A stretch of 64,000 nt of DNA from Catalimonadaceae bacterium JC749 (GCA_021730635.1 JAJNNC010000005.1:186001-250000), one strand, 5' to 3'; shown: positions 1-8,966, counted from the stretch's first letter. Made by a program: numbers and translations. Notes: generated from the letters alone by a model not told the origin.

Positions 1-620
1 GCTTTTTCACAACGGATACCACCCGTGCAGTACATCACAATATTCTTATCCTTGTGTGATTTCAATAGCTCCTCTACCATCGGAAGGGCCTCCCGGAAAG
101 TGTCAGCATCGGGGAGGATGGCATTTTCAAAATGACCTACCTCGCTTTCATAATGGTTTCTCATGTCCACAATCACCGTATCGGGATCAGAAGCCAACTG
201 ATTAAATGCTTCAGCGTCTACATGAACTCCTTTGTTGGTTACGTCAAACACATGATCCTCCAAACCATCAGCCACAATTTTGGGCCGCACTTTCACTTTG
301 AGCTTATAAAAAGATTTACCATTATCATCTACGGCCAGATTGAGCCGGATGCCGGATAAATAGAGACTGGCATTGACATAAGACTGTAGTATTTCAAATT
401 GAGCTTGCGGAACACTGATTTGCGCATTGATGCCTTCGTGAGCAACATAGATTCTACCAAGTACCTGTAGTGCAGATAAATCCAGATATAACTTATCTCT
501 GAATGCCTGTGGGTCTGTGATATAAATATATTTATAAAATGACAGGGTAAGGCGGGGCTCTGAACTTTGCGCTATCTGTTGTTTTAATATTCTACGATCA
601 GTGCGGTTGTGAAGTAACAT
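1..620 (-). CDS. trhO: tRNA uridine(34) hydroxylase TrhO (rhodanese family), 3' end cut by window
   Basis: This is a partial gene. It reads from an ATG at 620 leftwards and is still open at base 1. The protein has an N-terminal ferredoxin-like part (about residues 25-110, containing VAHEGINAQIS) followed by a rhodanese domain whose active-site loop reads CTGGIRCEK near the window edge. TrhO (YceA family) proteins hydroxylate U34 of certain tRNAs, and this Cys-loop is characteristic of them. The start lies 6 bases after the ribD stop, so the two are probably co-transcribed. The C-terminal part is outside the window. Confidence 0.9.
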   Translation of the reverse strand, partial: MLLHNRTDRRILKQQIAQSSEPRLTLSFYKYIYITDPQAFRDKLYLDLSALQVLGRIYVAHEGINAQISVPQAQFEILQSYVNASLYLSGIRLNLAVDDNGKSFYKLKVKVRPKIVADGLEDHVFDVTNKGVHVDAEAFNQLASDPDTVIVDMRNHYESEVGHFENAILPDADTFREALPMVEELLKSHKDKNIVMYCTGGIRCEK

Positions 621-626
621 AATAAA

Positions 627-1085
627 TCAAACTTCTATTCTTTTTTTATTCATTTGATAAAAAAAATCCTTGTTGAGTAGTTCACCTTCTTCTTGTAAGA
701 CACCTACTATCACTTCTATGCCTGCCTCTCTGAGTTTTTTGATGCCACCGCCATCTACCAGAGGATTAGGGTCTTTATTACTCACGACCACACAACCTAC
801 CTGATGCGTGATCAGCAAATCGGAGCAAGGCGGTGTTTTCCCATAATGAGAGCAGGGCTCCAAATTTACATAAACTATACTGCCTTTTAACAGATTCTTA
901 TCAGAAATGCTGTCGATAGCGTTTTTTTCAGCATGTGCCTCACCATATTTTTGATGCCAACCCTCTCCGATAATAACACCGTCTTTTACAATGACACAAC
1001 CTACCATAGGGTTTGGGCTTACTTTGCCTTGTCCTAAACGGGCAAGTTGTAAGGCACGATGCATGTATTGTTTGTCTGGATGCAT
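627..1085 (-). CDS. ribD: Riboflavin-specific deaminase domain, RibD without reductase domain
   Basis: About 152 residues, matching the N-terminal deaminase of RibD (pyrimidine deaminase step of riboflavin synthesis). The zinc-site motifs are visible: GEAHAEKNAI (His and catalytic Glu) and EPCSHYGKTPPC (two Cys). Typical RibD proteins are about 350 residues and continue into a reductase domain after a segment like FF..KKRP. Here the protein reads KDFFYQMNKKRIEV and stops at that junction. No reductase-like sequence follows in any minus-strand frame, and trhO starts 6 bases later. I chose the ATG at 1085; the longer frame opens with TTG and adds 14 residues unlike the family. Whether it is a working deaminase-only protein or a truncated gene is open. 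Confidence 0.8.
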   Translation of the reverse strand: MHPDKQYMHRALQLARLGQGKVSPNPMVGCVIVKDGVIIGEGWHQKYGEAHAEKNAIDSISDKNLLKGSIVYVNLEPCSHYGKTPPCSDLLITHQVGCVVVSNKDPNPLVDGGGIKKLREAGIEVIVGVLQEEGELLNKDFFYQMNKKRIEV

Positions 1086-1262
1086 TTTTATCAGTTTACA
1101 ATAATAGTAAGGAGCATTATTGAGCAAATAGGCGCATCATTCCATTAACTTAAATATTATTGCTAAAAGTTTCTTTTATAATCAGTTGTGAAAGGCATAA
1201 AAATTAATACGGATATCAATGGCTATGGGATCATGATCCATATTTTCAGGTAACCCCAAAAA

Positions 1263-1514
1263 TTAATGGGAATGATCGGTATGCTGGCGCTTAAGCGGTA
1301 CCGGGTCATACCCTGAAGTCCCCCAGGGATGGCATCGGGCTAATCTTTTCAGACCTATGCCAACTCCTCGCAGCAATCCCCATTCTCTGATCGCTTCTAT
1401 CATATACTGGGAGCAGGAAGGCGTATGCCGACAATGCGCCCCCAGCAGAGGGGATATTGCTACCTGATACCCTCTGATCAGAAAAATCATGATCCTTTGC
1501 AAAACGATTCTCAT
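1263..1514 (-). CDS. yidD: Membrane protein insertion efficiency factor YidD
   Basis: An 83-residue protein with the YidD signature: an amphipathic N-terminus, GYQVAISPLLGAHCRHTPSCSQY, then RLARCHPW and a short basic tail. YidD assists YidC-dependent insertion of inner-membrane proteins. Its start overlaps the dcd stop by 4 bases, so it is translationally coupled behind dcd. YidD is more often near rnpA/yidC; here it is with nucleotide and tRNA genes. Confidence 0.9.
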   Translation of the reverse strand: MRIVLQRIMIFLIRGYQVAISPLLGAHCRHTPSCSQYMIEAIREWGLLRGVGIGLKRLARCHPWGTSGYDPVPLKRQHTDHSH

Positions 1515-2032
1515 GCTTTCATCAACTCCTGAAATATTTGACTTGGCTGAATATCTTCATGATGGTATTTATCACTTATATAGCTCACATAATCACCCTT
1601 GATTTCGTGAAAATAAATCTGACAAATAGCCACATTCGGATATATTCTAACGGGTTGAACGCAGGTAATCTCCAATGTCCAGTGCCCGGTAGAGCCTATA
1701 TTTCCTAAACCTGCAGTCAGATGTACCACAATACCCAGCCGACCGATAGAAGATCTCCCTTCCAACTTTGGGACATAAAATTCAGACTTAATAGTTTCTA
1801 CGGTTCTGCCCAGGTATAGTTTATGCGGTTCTAAAACAAGACCCTCTTCCGGAATGGTAAGCTTCCGGACCGGATTATTTTTTTTCATGTCCAAAACGGC
1901 ATCTTCATAAACCAGCAGTTCATGATGAAGCTTCAGATTATAACTGTTAGGATTCAGTTGATCTGGGGAAAAAGGATTGATGAAGATTTCTTTCCCTATT
2001 AATTTTTTTATCTCAAGGCCTGATAGAATCAT
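1511..2032 (-). CDS. dcd: dCTP deaminase
   Basis: A 173-residue protein that converts dCTP to dUTP for dTTP synthesis. The trimeric dUTPase-like fold shows in EGRSSIGRLGIVVH (substrate-binding Arg/Ser), GNIGSTGHWTLEITC (catalytic Glu) and YPNVAICQIYF. The length is normal for Dcd. It starts at an ATG at 2032 and its end overlaps yidD by 4 bases. A perfect palindrome at 2056-2080 lies just upstream and may regulate the pair. Confidence 0.9.
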   Translation of the reverse strand: MILSGLEIKKLIGKEIFINPFSPDQLNPNSYNLKLHHELLVYEDAVLDMKKNNPVRKLTIPEEGLVLEPHKLYLGRTVETIKSEFYVPKLEGRSSIGRLGIVVHLTAGLGNIGSTGHWTLEITCVQPVRIYPNVAICQIYFHEIKGDYVSYISDKYHHEDIQPSQIFQELMKA

Positions 2033-2055
2033 GTCTTTTTGGGGAAAAATGTAAA

Positions 2056-2080
2056 TAAATTGTAGTGATACTACAATTTA
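2056..2080. promoter_or_regulatory. 25-bp perfect palindrome upstream of dcd
   Basis: Two 11-base arms (TAAATTGTAGT and its exact reverse complement) are separated by 3 bases. It lies 24 bp upstream of the dcd ATG and 60 bp after the cysS stop. The TGTAGT/ACTACA half-sites resemble those bound by BlaI/CopY-type repressors, but an AT-rich terminator for cysS is an alternative, since a T-rich stretch follows on the minus strand. Confidence 0.45.
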
Positions 2081-2140
2081 AAACAAAGAACAGTTTAAAA
2101 ATGTAAGGGATTTTGAAAAATAAACCACTTTCAAGGTTTA

Positions 2141-3667
2141 TTATGAAAAAGTATAAGTAGTATTGCCCGATTTTTCATCTTTTAGATGAATGCCTCTTTC
2201 TTTCAGATCATCTCTGATCTTATCGGCAGTAGCAAAATCTTTGTTCTGTCGGGCTCGTTGTCGCATGTCGATGAGTAATTGCATCAGAGAATCAATCTGG
2301 TGTTGATCTCCGGATTCCTCATTTTCCAATCCCAGTACATCTTGAACAAAATCAATATATGTCGATTTCAGGAGATGAAAGGTTTCTGATGAAATCGAAA
2401 GTAGTGGCAGTTGTTGATGATAAAATGCATTAATTTTGACACCCAGTTCAAACAAAGAAGCCATGGTCTTAGCGGTGTTAAAATCATCGCTCATATACTC
2501 ATAACAGGAAGTGGTCAGCGCATTTATCTCAGCGTCTAACGCTGTATCTAATGATGTCGTGCCTTCATACTGTAATTTCTCCAGCGTCTGCAAGGTGTTC
2601 ATTAATCTTTTATAGCCCTTTTCAGCAGCCAGCAAAGCCTCGTTAGAAAAATCAATCTGACTACCATAATGAGCCTGTAGCATAAAAAAGCGTAAGGTCA
2701 TAGGGGAGTACTCTTTCTCTAAAAGGGCATGTTTACCAGTGAACAGTTCTTCCAGTGTGATGAAGTTACCTAAGGATTTACTCATCTTCTGACCGTTGAT
2801 CGTCAGCATATTGTTGTGCATCCAATAATTGACAGGTTCACAACCAAAAGCACCTTTGCTTTGAGCGATCTCACCCTCATGATGCGGAAATTTAAGGTCC
2901 ATCCCTCCTCCATGGAGGTCAAAAGGAATACCTAAATATTTGGAACTCATAGCGGTACATTCCAGATGCCATCCTGGTACGCCCACACTCCAGGGAGAAT
3001 CCCACTTCATTATATGCTCGGGTTTTGCTTTCTTCCATAAAGCGAAATCGAAAGCGCTTTTCTTTTCCTCCTGCCCTTCCAACACACGGCTGTTTGATTG
3101 GAGTTCTTCTAAAACTTTGCCGGATAACTCGCCATAAGGATATTTTTCGGCATAGGCCTGCACATCAAAATACACCGATCCGTTCATGACATAGGCAAAA
3201 CCATTTTCAATGATTTTCTTGATCACATAGATCTGCTCAGGGATATGACCGGAGGCCGTAGGCTCGATACTGGGTGGCAGGATGTTGAGCAGATGCATAA
3301 AATGCCGGTAAGTATTGGTATACCGCTGGGCAATTTCCATAGGCTCTAGCTGTTGCAACTTGGCTTTCTTTTCAATTTTATCTTCCCCGGTTTCTGCCAC
3401 CTCGTCTTCCAGATGCCCGACATCTGTTATGTTTCTGACATACCTGACTTTATACCCTAAGTATTGTAGATACCTGAACACCACATCAAAATTAACGGCA
3501 GCCCGGGCATGCCCCAGATGTGGATCTCCATAAACGGTGGGGCCACAATTGTACAAACCCACACGAGGTGGATTAAGGGGGGTGAAAAGCTCTTTATTCC
3601 GGCTAAGACTATTGAAAATATGAATGGGAAACTGCTGAAATTTTTCTCTGTGTTCAGGTTGGGTCAT
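2141..3667 (-). CDS. cysS: Cysteinyl-tRNA synthetase
   Basis: A 508-residue class I aminoacyl-tRNA synthetase that charges tRNA-Cys. The HIGH-type motif reads PHLGHAR after YNCGPTVYGD, and the KMSKS loop is present as GQKMSKSLGN. Zinc ligands are visible as the Cys in YNCGPTVY, the Cys in WHLECTAMS and the His/Glu of HGGGMDLKFPHHEGE. The C-terminus carries the usual anticodon-binding helices. Length and order match the family. The Fur-like gene precedes it by 5 bases, so they likely share a transcript. Confidence 0.97.
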   Translation of the reverse strand: MTQPEHREKFQQFPIHIFNSLSRNKELFTPLNPPRVGLYNCGPTVYGDPHLGHARAAVNFDVVFRYLQYLGYKVRYVRNITDVGHLEDEVAETGEDKIEKKAKLQQLEPMEIAQRYTNTYRHFMHLLNILPPSIEPTASGHIPEQIYVIKKIIENGFAYVMNGSVYFDVQAYAEKYPYGELSGKVLEELQSNSRVLEGQEEKKSAFDFALWKKAKPEHIMKWDSPWSVGVPGWHLECTAMSSKYLGIPFDLHGGGMDLKFPHHEGEIAQSKGAFGCEPVNYWMHNNMLTINGQKMSKSLGNFITLEELFTGKHALLEKEYSPMTLRFFMLQAHYGSQIDFSNEALLAAEKGYKRLMNTLQTLEKLQYEGTTSLDTALDAEINALTTSCYEYMSDDFNTAKTMASLFELGVKINAFYHQQLPLLSISSETFHLLKSTYIDFVQDVLGLENEESGDQHQIDSLMQLLIDMRQRARQNKDFATADKIRDDLKERGIHLKDEKSGNTTYTFS

Positions 3668-3672
3668 AATAA

Positions 3673-4092
3673 TTATTTTTCACTGTCATTGCAGTGGTCA
3701 CATACACCTACTACGACAAAGTTAGTATAAAGTTTTTTATATCCTTCCGGTAAAATCAGATGTTGATCGGGGACATGCTCCAAACATTCTACCGTCCCAC
3801 ATTCATTGCATTTGAAATGTATATGTTCATCGTGGGGTTGGTTTGTTTCTCTGTTGAGCACATATTTGGTAGAGCCATCCGTATCGATTAATTTATGAAG
3901 AATGTCATGCTCCGACAGGGTATGAAGGGTGCGGTAGATGGTGGTACGGTCACAATCAGCCGCCAATTGTTTTTCCAAATCACCCTCCGAAAGAGCATGC
4001 TGGCTTTTCAAAAAGATATTGATAATCTTCTTTCTGCTAGGTGTTATCCGTAAGCCAGAATTTCTTATGATGGTTAAAGCATCTTTCGCCAT
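3673..4092 (-). CDS. Fur-family transcriptional regulator
   Basis: About 139 residues. The N-terminal winged helix (SGLRITPSRKKIINIFL, then DCDRTTIYRTLHTLSEHDIL) is followed by the metal-binding half with DEHIHFKCNECGTVECLE and a C-terminal CDHC pair, which form the structural zinc site. Fur-family members sense Fe, Zn, Mn or peroxide; the sequence does not say which. I chose the ATG at 4092 because homology begins there and the longer frame would overlap hisI. It sits 19 bases after hisI and 5 before cysS. Confidence 0.9.
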   Translation of the reverse strand: MAKDALTIIRNSGLRITPSRKKIINIFLKSQHALSEGDLEKQLAADCDRTTIYRTLHTLSEHDILHKLIDTDGSTKYVLNRETNQPHDEHIHFKCNECGTVECLEHVPDQHLILPEGYKKLYTNFVVVGVCDHCNDSEK

Positions 4093-4111
4093 GCCATTAA
4101 GTTGTTGAACG

Positions 4112-4519
4112 TTAAACCATTTCTTTGACTGGCGTGAGCATTTTGGAATTCCAGCTAATTTTTCTGTAGAAGCAAGAAGTCCTGGACTTACCTTCAGCAT
4201 TGCGGGTATGGCACACGCCATCGCCCAACATTTCTACCTGGTAAACAAGGGCATCCTGATCACAATCCACCAGTATTTCCATCACGCGCAGATAGTCGCC
4301 CGAGGTTTCTCCTTTTGTCCAGATCTTTTGACGGGATGTACTCCAGAAAGTAGCTTGCTTGGTGGATATAGTATGCTCTAAAGCTTCTTGATTGACATAC
4401 CCTACCATCAGAATCCTACCTGAAGTCTTTTCCTGGACCACTACCGGGAGCAACCCCTTCCTTTTACTGAACTGTAAGTTAATATCATTTCCTTCCTCCA
4501 GCACATTCTTGTCTGTCAT
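4112..4519 (-). CDS. hisI: Phosphoribosyl-AMP cyclohydrolase
   Basis: A 135-residue stand-alone HisI, the third step of histidine synthesis. Motifs: GRILMVGYVNQEAL, FWSTSRQKIWTKGETSGDYL, VDCDQDALVYQV and CHTRNAEGKSRTSCFY, covering the magnesium and zinc Asp/Cys ligands. The HisE domain, which is often fused in Bacteroidota, is absent. No other his gene is nearby, so this is a dispersed his gene. Confidence 0.93.
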   Translation of the reverse strand: MTDKNVLEEGNDINLQFSKRKGLLPVVVQEKTSGRILMVGYVNQEALEHTISTKQATFWSTSRQKIWTKGETSGDYLRVMEILVDCDQDALVYQVEMLGDGVCHTRNAEGKSRTSCFYRKISWNSKMLTPVKEMV

Positions 4520-4606
4520 AAAATCTATTTTTATGAATTCTGTGTTTGAGTAACAATAGAATTATCCGCTAAATTCTATATTTTGCCGTTATTATATTAA
4601 ATTTAT

Positions 4607-5227
4607 ATGATGAAAAATACAGGGTTGACTTTTTTTTGTTGGATTTTAGCTTCTAGTCTCTTTTGGCCCGGTATGGGTTTTACTCAGGAAGAACTGACTC
4701 CAGTGGAAGAGCAGTTGTTAACAGAAATAGATAGTGGAGTGGTTTATATGAATCAGGGAGAGTTTCTAAAGGCTGATTCCCGTTTTAAAGAGCTGCTGAG
4801 TAAGACTGAAATTGTACCCGCTGATCTTTGTTTTTACTTTGGAAAAAACTCTTATCATTTAAAGAAATACAAACAGAGCATCGACTGGCTGGGTAAATAC
4901 ATTGAATTAAAAGGACCTTCAGGACAATTCTTTGATCAGGCTGTGGAGTATCTGGACTTAGCCAAGACAGATTGGCAGGCCAGCAAAGCAACGAAAGGAA
5001 CTACGGATCAGACTAAGCCTTCGGCTGCCAAGCAAAATCAATCACTGGATTGCGAAAAAAATCCTTATGTGACCTGTCCTGTCTGTGAAGGGTCCGGCGT
5101 TCTGATTGAACAGGGGAGATTGGGGGCTTCTATTTATAAAACATGCCCATACAGTGATCAACATGGCAGAATGACCTGTGAGGATTACAAACTCTATGTG
5201 ACCGGTCAGTTGACACCCAAGCCATAA
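4607..5227 (+). CDS. Secreted protein with TPR-like region and C-terminal zinc-knuckle, function unknown
   Basis: A 206-residue protein not recognised as a named family. It has an N-terminal signal peptide (hydrophobic stretch to about residue 26, GMGFTQ) and a helical middle with TPR character (CFYFGKNSYHLKKYKQSIDWLGKYIE). After a charged linker comes a cysteine-rich end with CPVCEGSG, half of a DnaJ-type zinc finger, followed by two further Cys (KTCPYSD, MTCEDY). Start codons ATGATG at 4607 and 4610 are equivalent. It is divergent from hisI, with 87 bp between. Confidence 0.6.
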   Translation: MMKNTGLTFFCWILASSLFWPGMGFTQEELTPVEEQLLTEIDSGVVYMNQGEFLKADSRFKELLSKTEIVPADLCFYFGKNSYHLKKYKQSIDWLGKYIELKGPSGQFFDQAVEYLDLAKTDWQASKATKGTTDQTKPSAAKQNQSLDCEKNPYVTCPVCEGSGVLIEQGRLGASIYKTCPYSDQHGRMTCEDYKLYVTGQLTPKP

Positions 5228-5233
5228 GGGCAT

Positions 5234-5262
5234 AAAAAAAGTGGCGAAAGCTTCCGCCACTT
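5234..5262 (-). terminator. Intrinsic terminator for the M48 protease gene
   Basis: An 8-bp perfect stem (AAGTGGCG at 5239-5246 with CGCCACTT at 5255-5262) is followed, on the minus strand, by a run of seven T. It sits 34 bases past the 5296 stop. The + strand gene ending at 5227 may use the same hairpin without a U-tract. Confidence 0.8.
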
Positions 5263-5295
5263 CAACAATAGATCTGCTAAGCACTGTCGGTTAGA

Positions 5296-6096
5296 CTAAC
5301 CCGCCTGATTCTTATACTTCATCGCTTTAGGAATTGCTTTTTCAATATTTTTAATCCTATTTTCAGGCTCCGGGTGGGTTGATAAAAACTCAGGAGGTCT
5401 TTGTCCTCCTTTAGCGTCCATTCGCTGCCAGAAAGGAATAGCTTCTTTTGGATCATAACCCGCCATTGCCATAAAATAAATACCTAATTCATCTGCTTCC
5501 GATTCATGGGAACGGCTATAGGGCAGCAAAACTCCTACCTGTGCGCCCAATCCGAAAGCAGCCATGGCTAGTTGCTGCGTAAGTTGCGGCTGTTGATTCA
5601 GGGCCACGGAAAGAGCTGACCCTCCCAATTGCAAAGCCAGTTGCTGAGACATCCTCTCATTACCATGTTCGGCAATAGCATGGGCAATTTCGTGAGACAT
5701 CACCACGGCAACGCCTGCTTCATCTTCACAGATAGGCATGATACCGGTGTAAAAGGCTACTTTTCCACCCGGCATACACCAGGCGTTAATCATTTCATCA
5801 TCCTGGATAAGGTTGAACTCCCATTGAAATCCTTCAATATGTTCTTCTAATCCGTTTTGCTTCATGTATTTTTCTACAGCACTGGAAATGTTTTGCCCTA
5901 CTTTTTTCACCAGGTTTACCTGTTGTTTGTTGTTAGAAAGTTTACTTTCCTTGAGTACATCATCATAACTTTGAAAGGACAAAGAATTGATTTGTGAAGA
6001 AGGGATGAGGCTAAGTTGTTTTCTTCCTGTAAGAGGCACAGTAGAGCATCCCAGACAGAAGAACAACAAGAGTATAGAAAAGAGTGATTTTCTCAT
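5296..6096 (-). CDS. M48-family metalloprotease, lipoprotein
   Basis: A 266-residue LoiP/BepA-like zinc protease. A lipoprotein signal ends at LGC (Cys17), so the mature enzyme is membrane-anchored in the envelope. The zinc motif HEIAH is at about residues 135-139 (VVMSHEIAHAIAEHG), and the third-ligand motif ESEADELG is near residue 197. Family members help quality control of outer-membrane proteins. It is monocistronic, with its own terminator. Confidence 0.9.
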   Translation of the reverse strand: MRKSLFSILLLFFCLGCSTVPLTGRKQLSLIPSSQINSLSFQSYDDVLKESKLSNNKQQVNLVKKVGQNISSAVEKYMKQNGLEEHIEGFQWEFNLIQDDEMINAWCMPGGKVAFYTGIMPICEDEAGVAVVMSHEIAHAIAEHGNERMSQQLALQLGGSALSVALNQQPQLTQQLAMAAFGLGAQVGVLLPYSRSHESEADELGIYFMAMAGYDPKEAIPFWQRMDAKGGQRPPEFLSTHPEPENRIKNIEKAIPKAMKYKNQAG

Positions 6097-6311
6097 GGTT
6101 TAAGTGATTTTGTTTTATAAGCTAACCCTGGGAGGTAAACATTTTACGTTTGGTCCTGCATCAGGGTTTAGTATAATAATTCAATTTTCTTGCCATTTTG
6201 AAATGATTTTTCTTTTCCTGAAAATCCAAATTTCCGGATGAAATGAATGGGCAGTGCCCAAGAGCGGATAACTGCGAAAAGGAGGAGGGGATAGACAGAA
6301 TAGAGGGACAA

Positions 6312-6366
6312 TAAAAATGCCGGAAAAGATTCAATTTCAGCGATTGAAAAGCATCTTTTCCGGCAT
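6312..6366 (-). terminator. Strong terminator ending the exopolysaccharide operon
   Basis: A perfect 14-bp stem (ATGCCGGAAAAGAT at 6317-6330 with its complement at 6353-6366) encloses a second short stem (TTCAAT/ATTGAA). On the minus strand it is followed by TTTTTATTG. It lies 15 bases past the stop of the GT4 gene. Confidence 0.9.
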
Positions 6367-6380
6367 GGAAAGATTATATA

Positions 6381-7622
6381 TTAGTCGGTTAAGGCAGAAA
6401 CAGGGTTGACAAAGGAGCTTTCTTTCTGTGGCACTTCCAGCACCTTCTGATAAAATTTTAATAACTTTTTCCCTTCATGATGCCAAGATAAGTCTTTCAA
6501 TACCCTGTCGTAACCAAACTCTCCCATTCTTTTCCGTTCCTCTTCATTATCCAGCAGCCACATGATTTTATCAGCAAAATCCTGGGTATCATAATGTTTG
6601 GCATACAAAGAGGCTTTCTGTGCTGAGGCTCTGCCTTCTTTTAAATCAAACTGAACAATTGCCTTCTTCAAAGCCATATACTCCATGATTTTATTCATGG
6701 TAGAAAGATTATTCATTTCAGTGGGCTTATCTGGGTTGACACAAACGTCGCAGGTATTGAGAATATCAACCAATATTTCGTCGCTGACCCTTCCATAAAA
6801 ATCCACATATTCAGAAAGATTCATCTCATTTGCCAAATTTTTGATTTCCTCAAGGGAAGTGCCTCCTCCTACAATAGCAAATTGAACATCATTTCTTTTA
6901 TCGACAATAGTTTTCACGGATTGTAGCAACAGGTCCAGTCCCTCCTGTACACCAATCACTCCTACATAACCTACCAAAAAGCTGCGTCCTTTTTTATACA
7001 TAGGGTTGCCATCCGTAAGGTGAAGACGGTGCAGGCTTGGGCCACTCCTCACCACACTTACTTTATGCTGTGGCATTTCACCTCTGTTGATAGCAATCTC
7101 TTTGTAGGACTCATTGGTGGCAATGCTGTAGTCTGCTACTTTGAAATTCCATTTTTCAAATAATAGCATGCAGCGGTAAAAGATCCCCTTTTTATTGAAT
7201 TTGGCCAAATAGAGTTCCGGGTTGATATCATGGTGATCAAAAACATATTTCACACCCCACAAACGCTTGAAAGGCCATGCTGTGAGAAATATCAAATCCG
7301 GAGGGTTGCATCCCTGGATCACATGGAATCTTTTTTTGAAGAATATTTTAAAGCTCAAATAAAGCTCCCAAAAGATAGCTGCTGAATATTCCATGATATA
7401 ACCAAAAATTCCTTTTCCTTCGGTAGGAAGTGGATGGCGATAGATATCAATGCCGTCTATTTGCTCATAGCTATCGGTGTACCCCTTCATTTTAGGACAG
7501 ATAATAGACACTTCTGCGCCGTTCTCCTTCAAGGTACACGCTTCCTGCCACACCCTTCTATCGAAGGGTGCCGGAAGATTTTCAATGATTATAAGTATAT
7601 GCTTACCAACAAATTCCGACAT
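6381..7622 (-). CDS. Glycosyltransferase family 4
   Basis: A 413-residue GT-B fold transferase. N-terminal HILIIIENLPAPFDRRVWQEA is typical of WbuB/WfbB-like GT4 enzymes that act on lipid-linked sugars. The C-terminal half has the nucleotide-sugar region VGYVGVIGVQEGLDLLL, a GR..D segment and VNPDKPTEMNNLSTMNKIMEYM (the E-x7-E-like region). Its first 20 bases overlap the end of the AlgD-like gene, so it is coupled to it as the last gene of the operon. It probably adds the second sugar of an exopolysaccharide repeat unit. Confidence 0.88.
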   Translation of the reverse strand: MSEFVGKHILIIIENLPAPFDRRVWQEACTLKENGAEVSIICPKMKGYTDSYEQIDGIDIYRHPLPTEGKGIFGYIMEYSAAIFWELYLSFKIFFKKRFHVIQGCNPPDLIFLTAWPFKRLWGVKYVFDHHDINPELYLAKFNKKGIFYRCMLLFEKWNFKVADYSIATNESYKEIAINRGEMPQHKVSVVRSGPSLHRLHLTDGNPMYKKGRSFLVGYVGVIGVQEGLDLLLQSVKTIVDKRNDVQFAIVGGGTSLEEIKNLANEMNLSEYVDFYGRVSDEILVDILNTCDVCVNPDKPTEMNNLSTMNKIMEYMALKKAIVQFDLKEGRASAQKASLYAKHYDTQDFADKIMWLLDNEEERKRMGEFGYDRVLKDLSWHHEGKKLLKFYQKVLEVPQKESSFVNPVSALTD

Positions 7623-8913
7623 AATTATCTTTGGTTACGCTTTCATGATCAATTCTAACTAAATCAATGACTGTTTTGTCTTTCTGGATGTTTTTAAGAG
7701 CTTCCGCAAAATCAGGAGACTTATTACCCAGGATAATTACTTCAGATTCTTTCACAACTTCCTCGATAGAACCTTTTAAGACCTTGGTGATATGCGGTAT
7801 GTGTCCTGTCAGATAATCCTTGTTTTTACCCATCAGCTTGGATAACAGAATGTTACTGTCATACAAAGATAACTCGTATCCTTTTCCCATCAGTGTCTCG
7901 ATCAACTCAACCACCGGACTCTCTCTCAAATCATCGGTGCCGGCTTTGAAAGCAAAGCCTAATATACCTATTTTTCTTTTTCCGGTATTATACACGAGTT
8001 GCAAACCTCTTTGAATCTGGTATTCATTGCTGGGCAGTAAACTGTTGAGCATAGGAACCTTCACATCCAGCATTTTTGCCTTGTAGTTCAGCCCCCTTAC
8101 ATCTTTTGGCAGGCAGGATCCTCCAAAGGCAAATCCTGGTTTCATATAGTAAGGAGACAGGTTTAATTTGTAATCACTGGAAACCACTTCCATGACTTTG
8201 TGTCCATCAACACCCAACTCTTTACATATATTGCCAATTTCATTGGCGAAAGTGATCTTTACTGCATGAAAATTATTGTTGGCATACTTAATCATTTCTG
8301 ATTCTTCGGGTTTCAGCGTAAAGAAAGGGGCATCAATATCTTTATATAACTCTATCAGTTGTTTTTCGCTTTTCGGGCAGGTGGTGCCAATTACCGTGTA
8401 GGGAGGGTGCCAAAAATCTTCTATAGCGGTACCTTCTCTGAGAAACTCCGGGTTAGAAGCTACTCCGAAATCCTGTCCATGCACTTTGCCGGAGATGTCT
8501 TCAATAATCTGCACGCATTGTTGAATCGTGCCCGGTACAACCGTACTACGAATGACAATGGTATGAAAACTGTTTTTATGCTTTAATGCTTCCGCAATTT
8601 CATTACAGACCTTATAAATGTAAGAGAGGTTGATATTACCGTTGATCTGACTGGGTGTTCCCACACAGACTATGGAAATATCCGTTCGTGCAATGGCGTC
8701 GTTTACATGGGTAGTAGCATCTATTTTCCTTGTCTGGATTCCTTCATAGATGTACTCATCAAGATCTTTTTCTATAATAGGAGATTTACCATTTTTTATC
8801 AGGTTTACTTTTTGTTCATTAATATCCACACCCACTATTTGATGCCCCAGCTTGGCAAAACAGGCACATGATACGGCTCCGACATATCCTAATCCAAAAA
8901 TACTTATTTTCAT
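7603..8913 (-). CDS. GDP-mannose 6-dehydrogenase-like nucleotide-sugar dehydrogenase
   Basis: A 436-residue NAD-dependent four-electron dehydrogenase. The Rossmann motif GLGYVGAVSCACFAKLGH is at the N-terminus, then VGTPSQINGNINLSY and NPEFLREGTAIEDF. The catalytic cysteine (about 267) lies in FAFGGSCLPKDVRGLNY. SCLPKDVR is closer to AlgD (GDP-mannose to GDP-mannuronate) than to UDP-glucose dehydrogenases (usually SCFPKD), so an uronate-containing polysaccharide is likely. It lies between the priming transferase (53 bp upstream) and the GT4 gene. Confidence 0.85.
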   Translation of the reverse strand: MKISIFGLGYVGAVSCACFAKLGHQIVGVDINEQKVNLIKNGKSPIIEKDLDEYIYEGIQTRKIDATTHVNDAIARTDISIVCVGTPSQINGNINLSYIYKVCNEIAEALKHKNSFHTIVIRSTVVPGTIQQCVQIIEDISGKVHGQDFGVASNPEFLREGTAIEDFWHPPYTVIGTTCPKSEKQLIELYKDIDAPFFTLKPEESEMIKYANNNFHAVKITFANEIGNICKELGVDGHKVMEVVSSDYKLNLSPYYMKPGFAFGGSCLPKDVRGLNYKAKMLDVKVPMLNSLLPSNEYQIQRGLQLVYNTGKRKIGILGFAFKAGTDDLRESPVVELIETLMGKGYELSLYDSNILLSKLMGKNKDYLTGHIPHITKVLKGSIEEVVKESEVIILGNKSPDFAEALKNIQKDKTVIDLVRIDHESVTKDNYVGICW

Positions 8914-8966
8914 TTTCTACTGATTTAACTGAATAATAATTAAAAAATTATAAGGTATGGGCTTGA

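Noticed and set aside
1226-1245. GGATCATGATCC palindrome after yidD
   Set aside because: Perfect but short (12 bp), no T-tract and no promoter beside it; likely chance.
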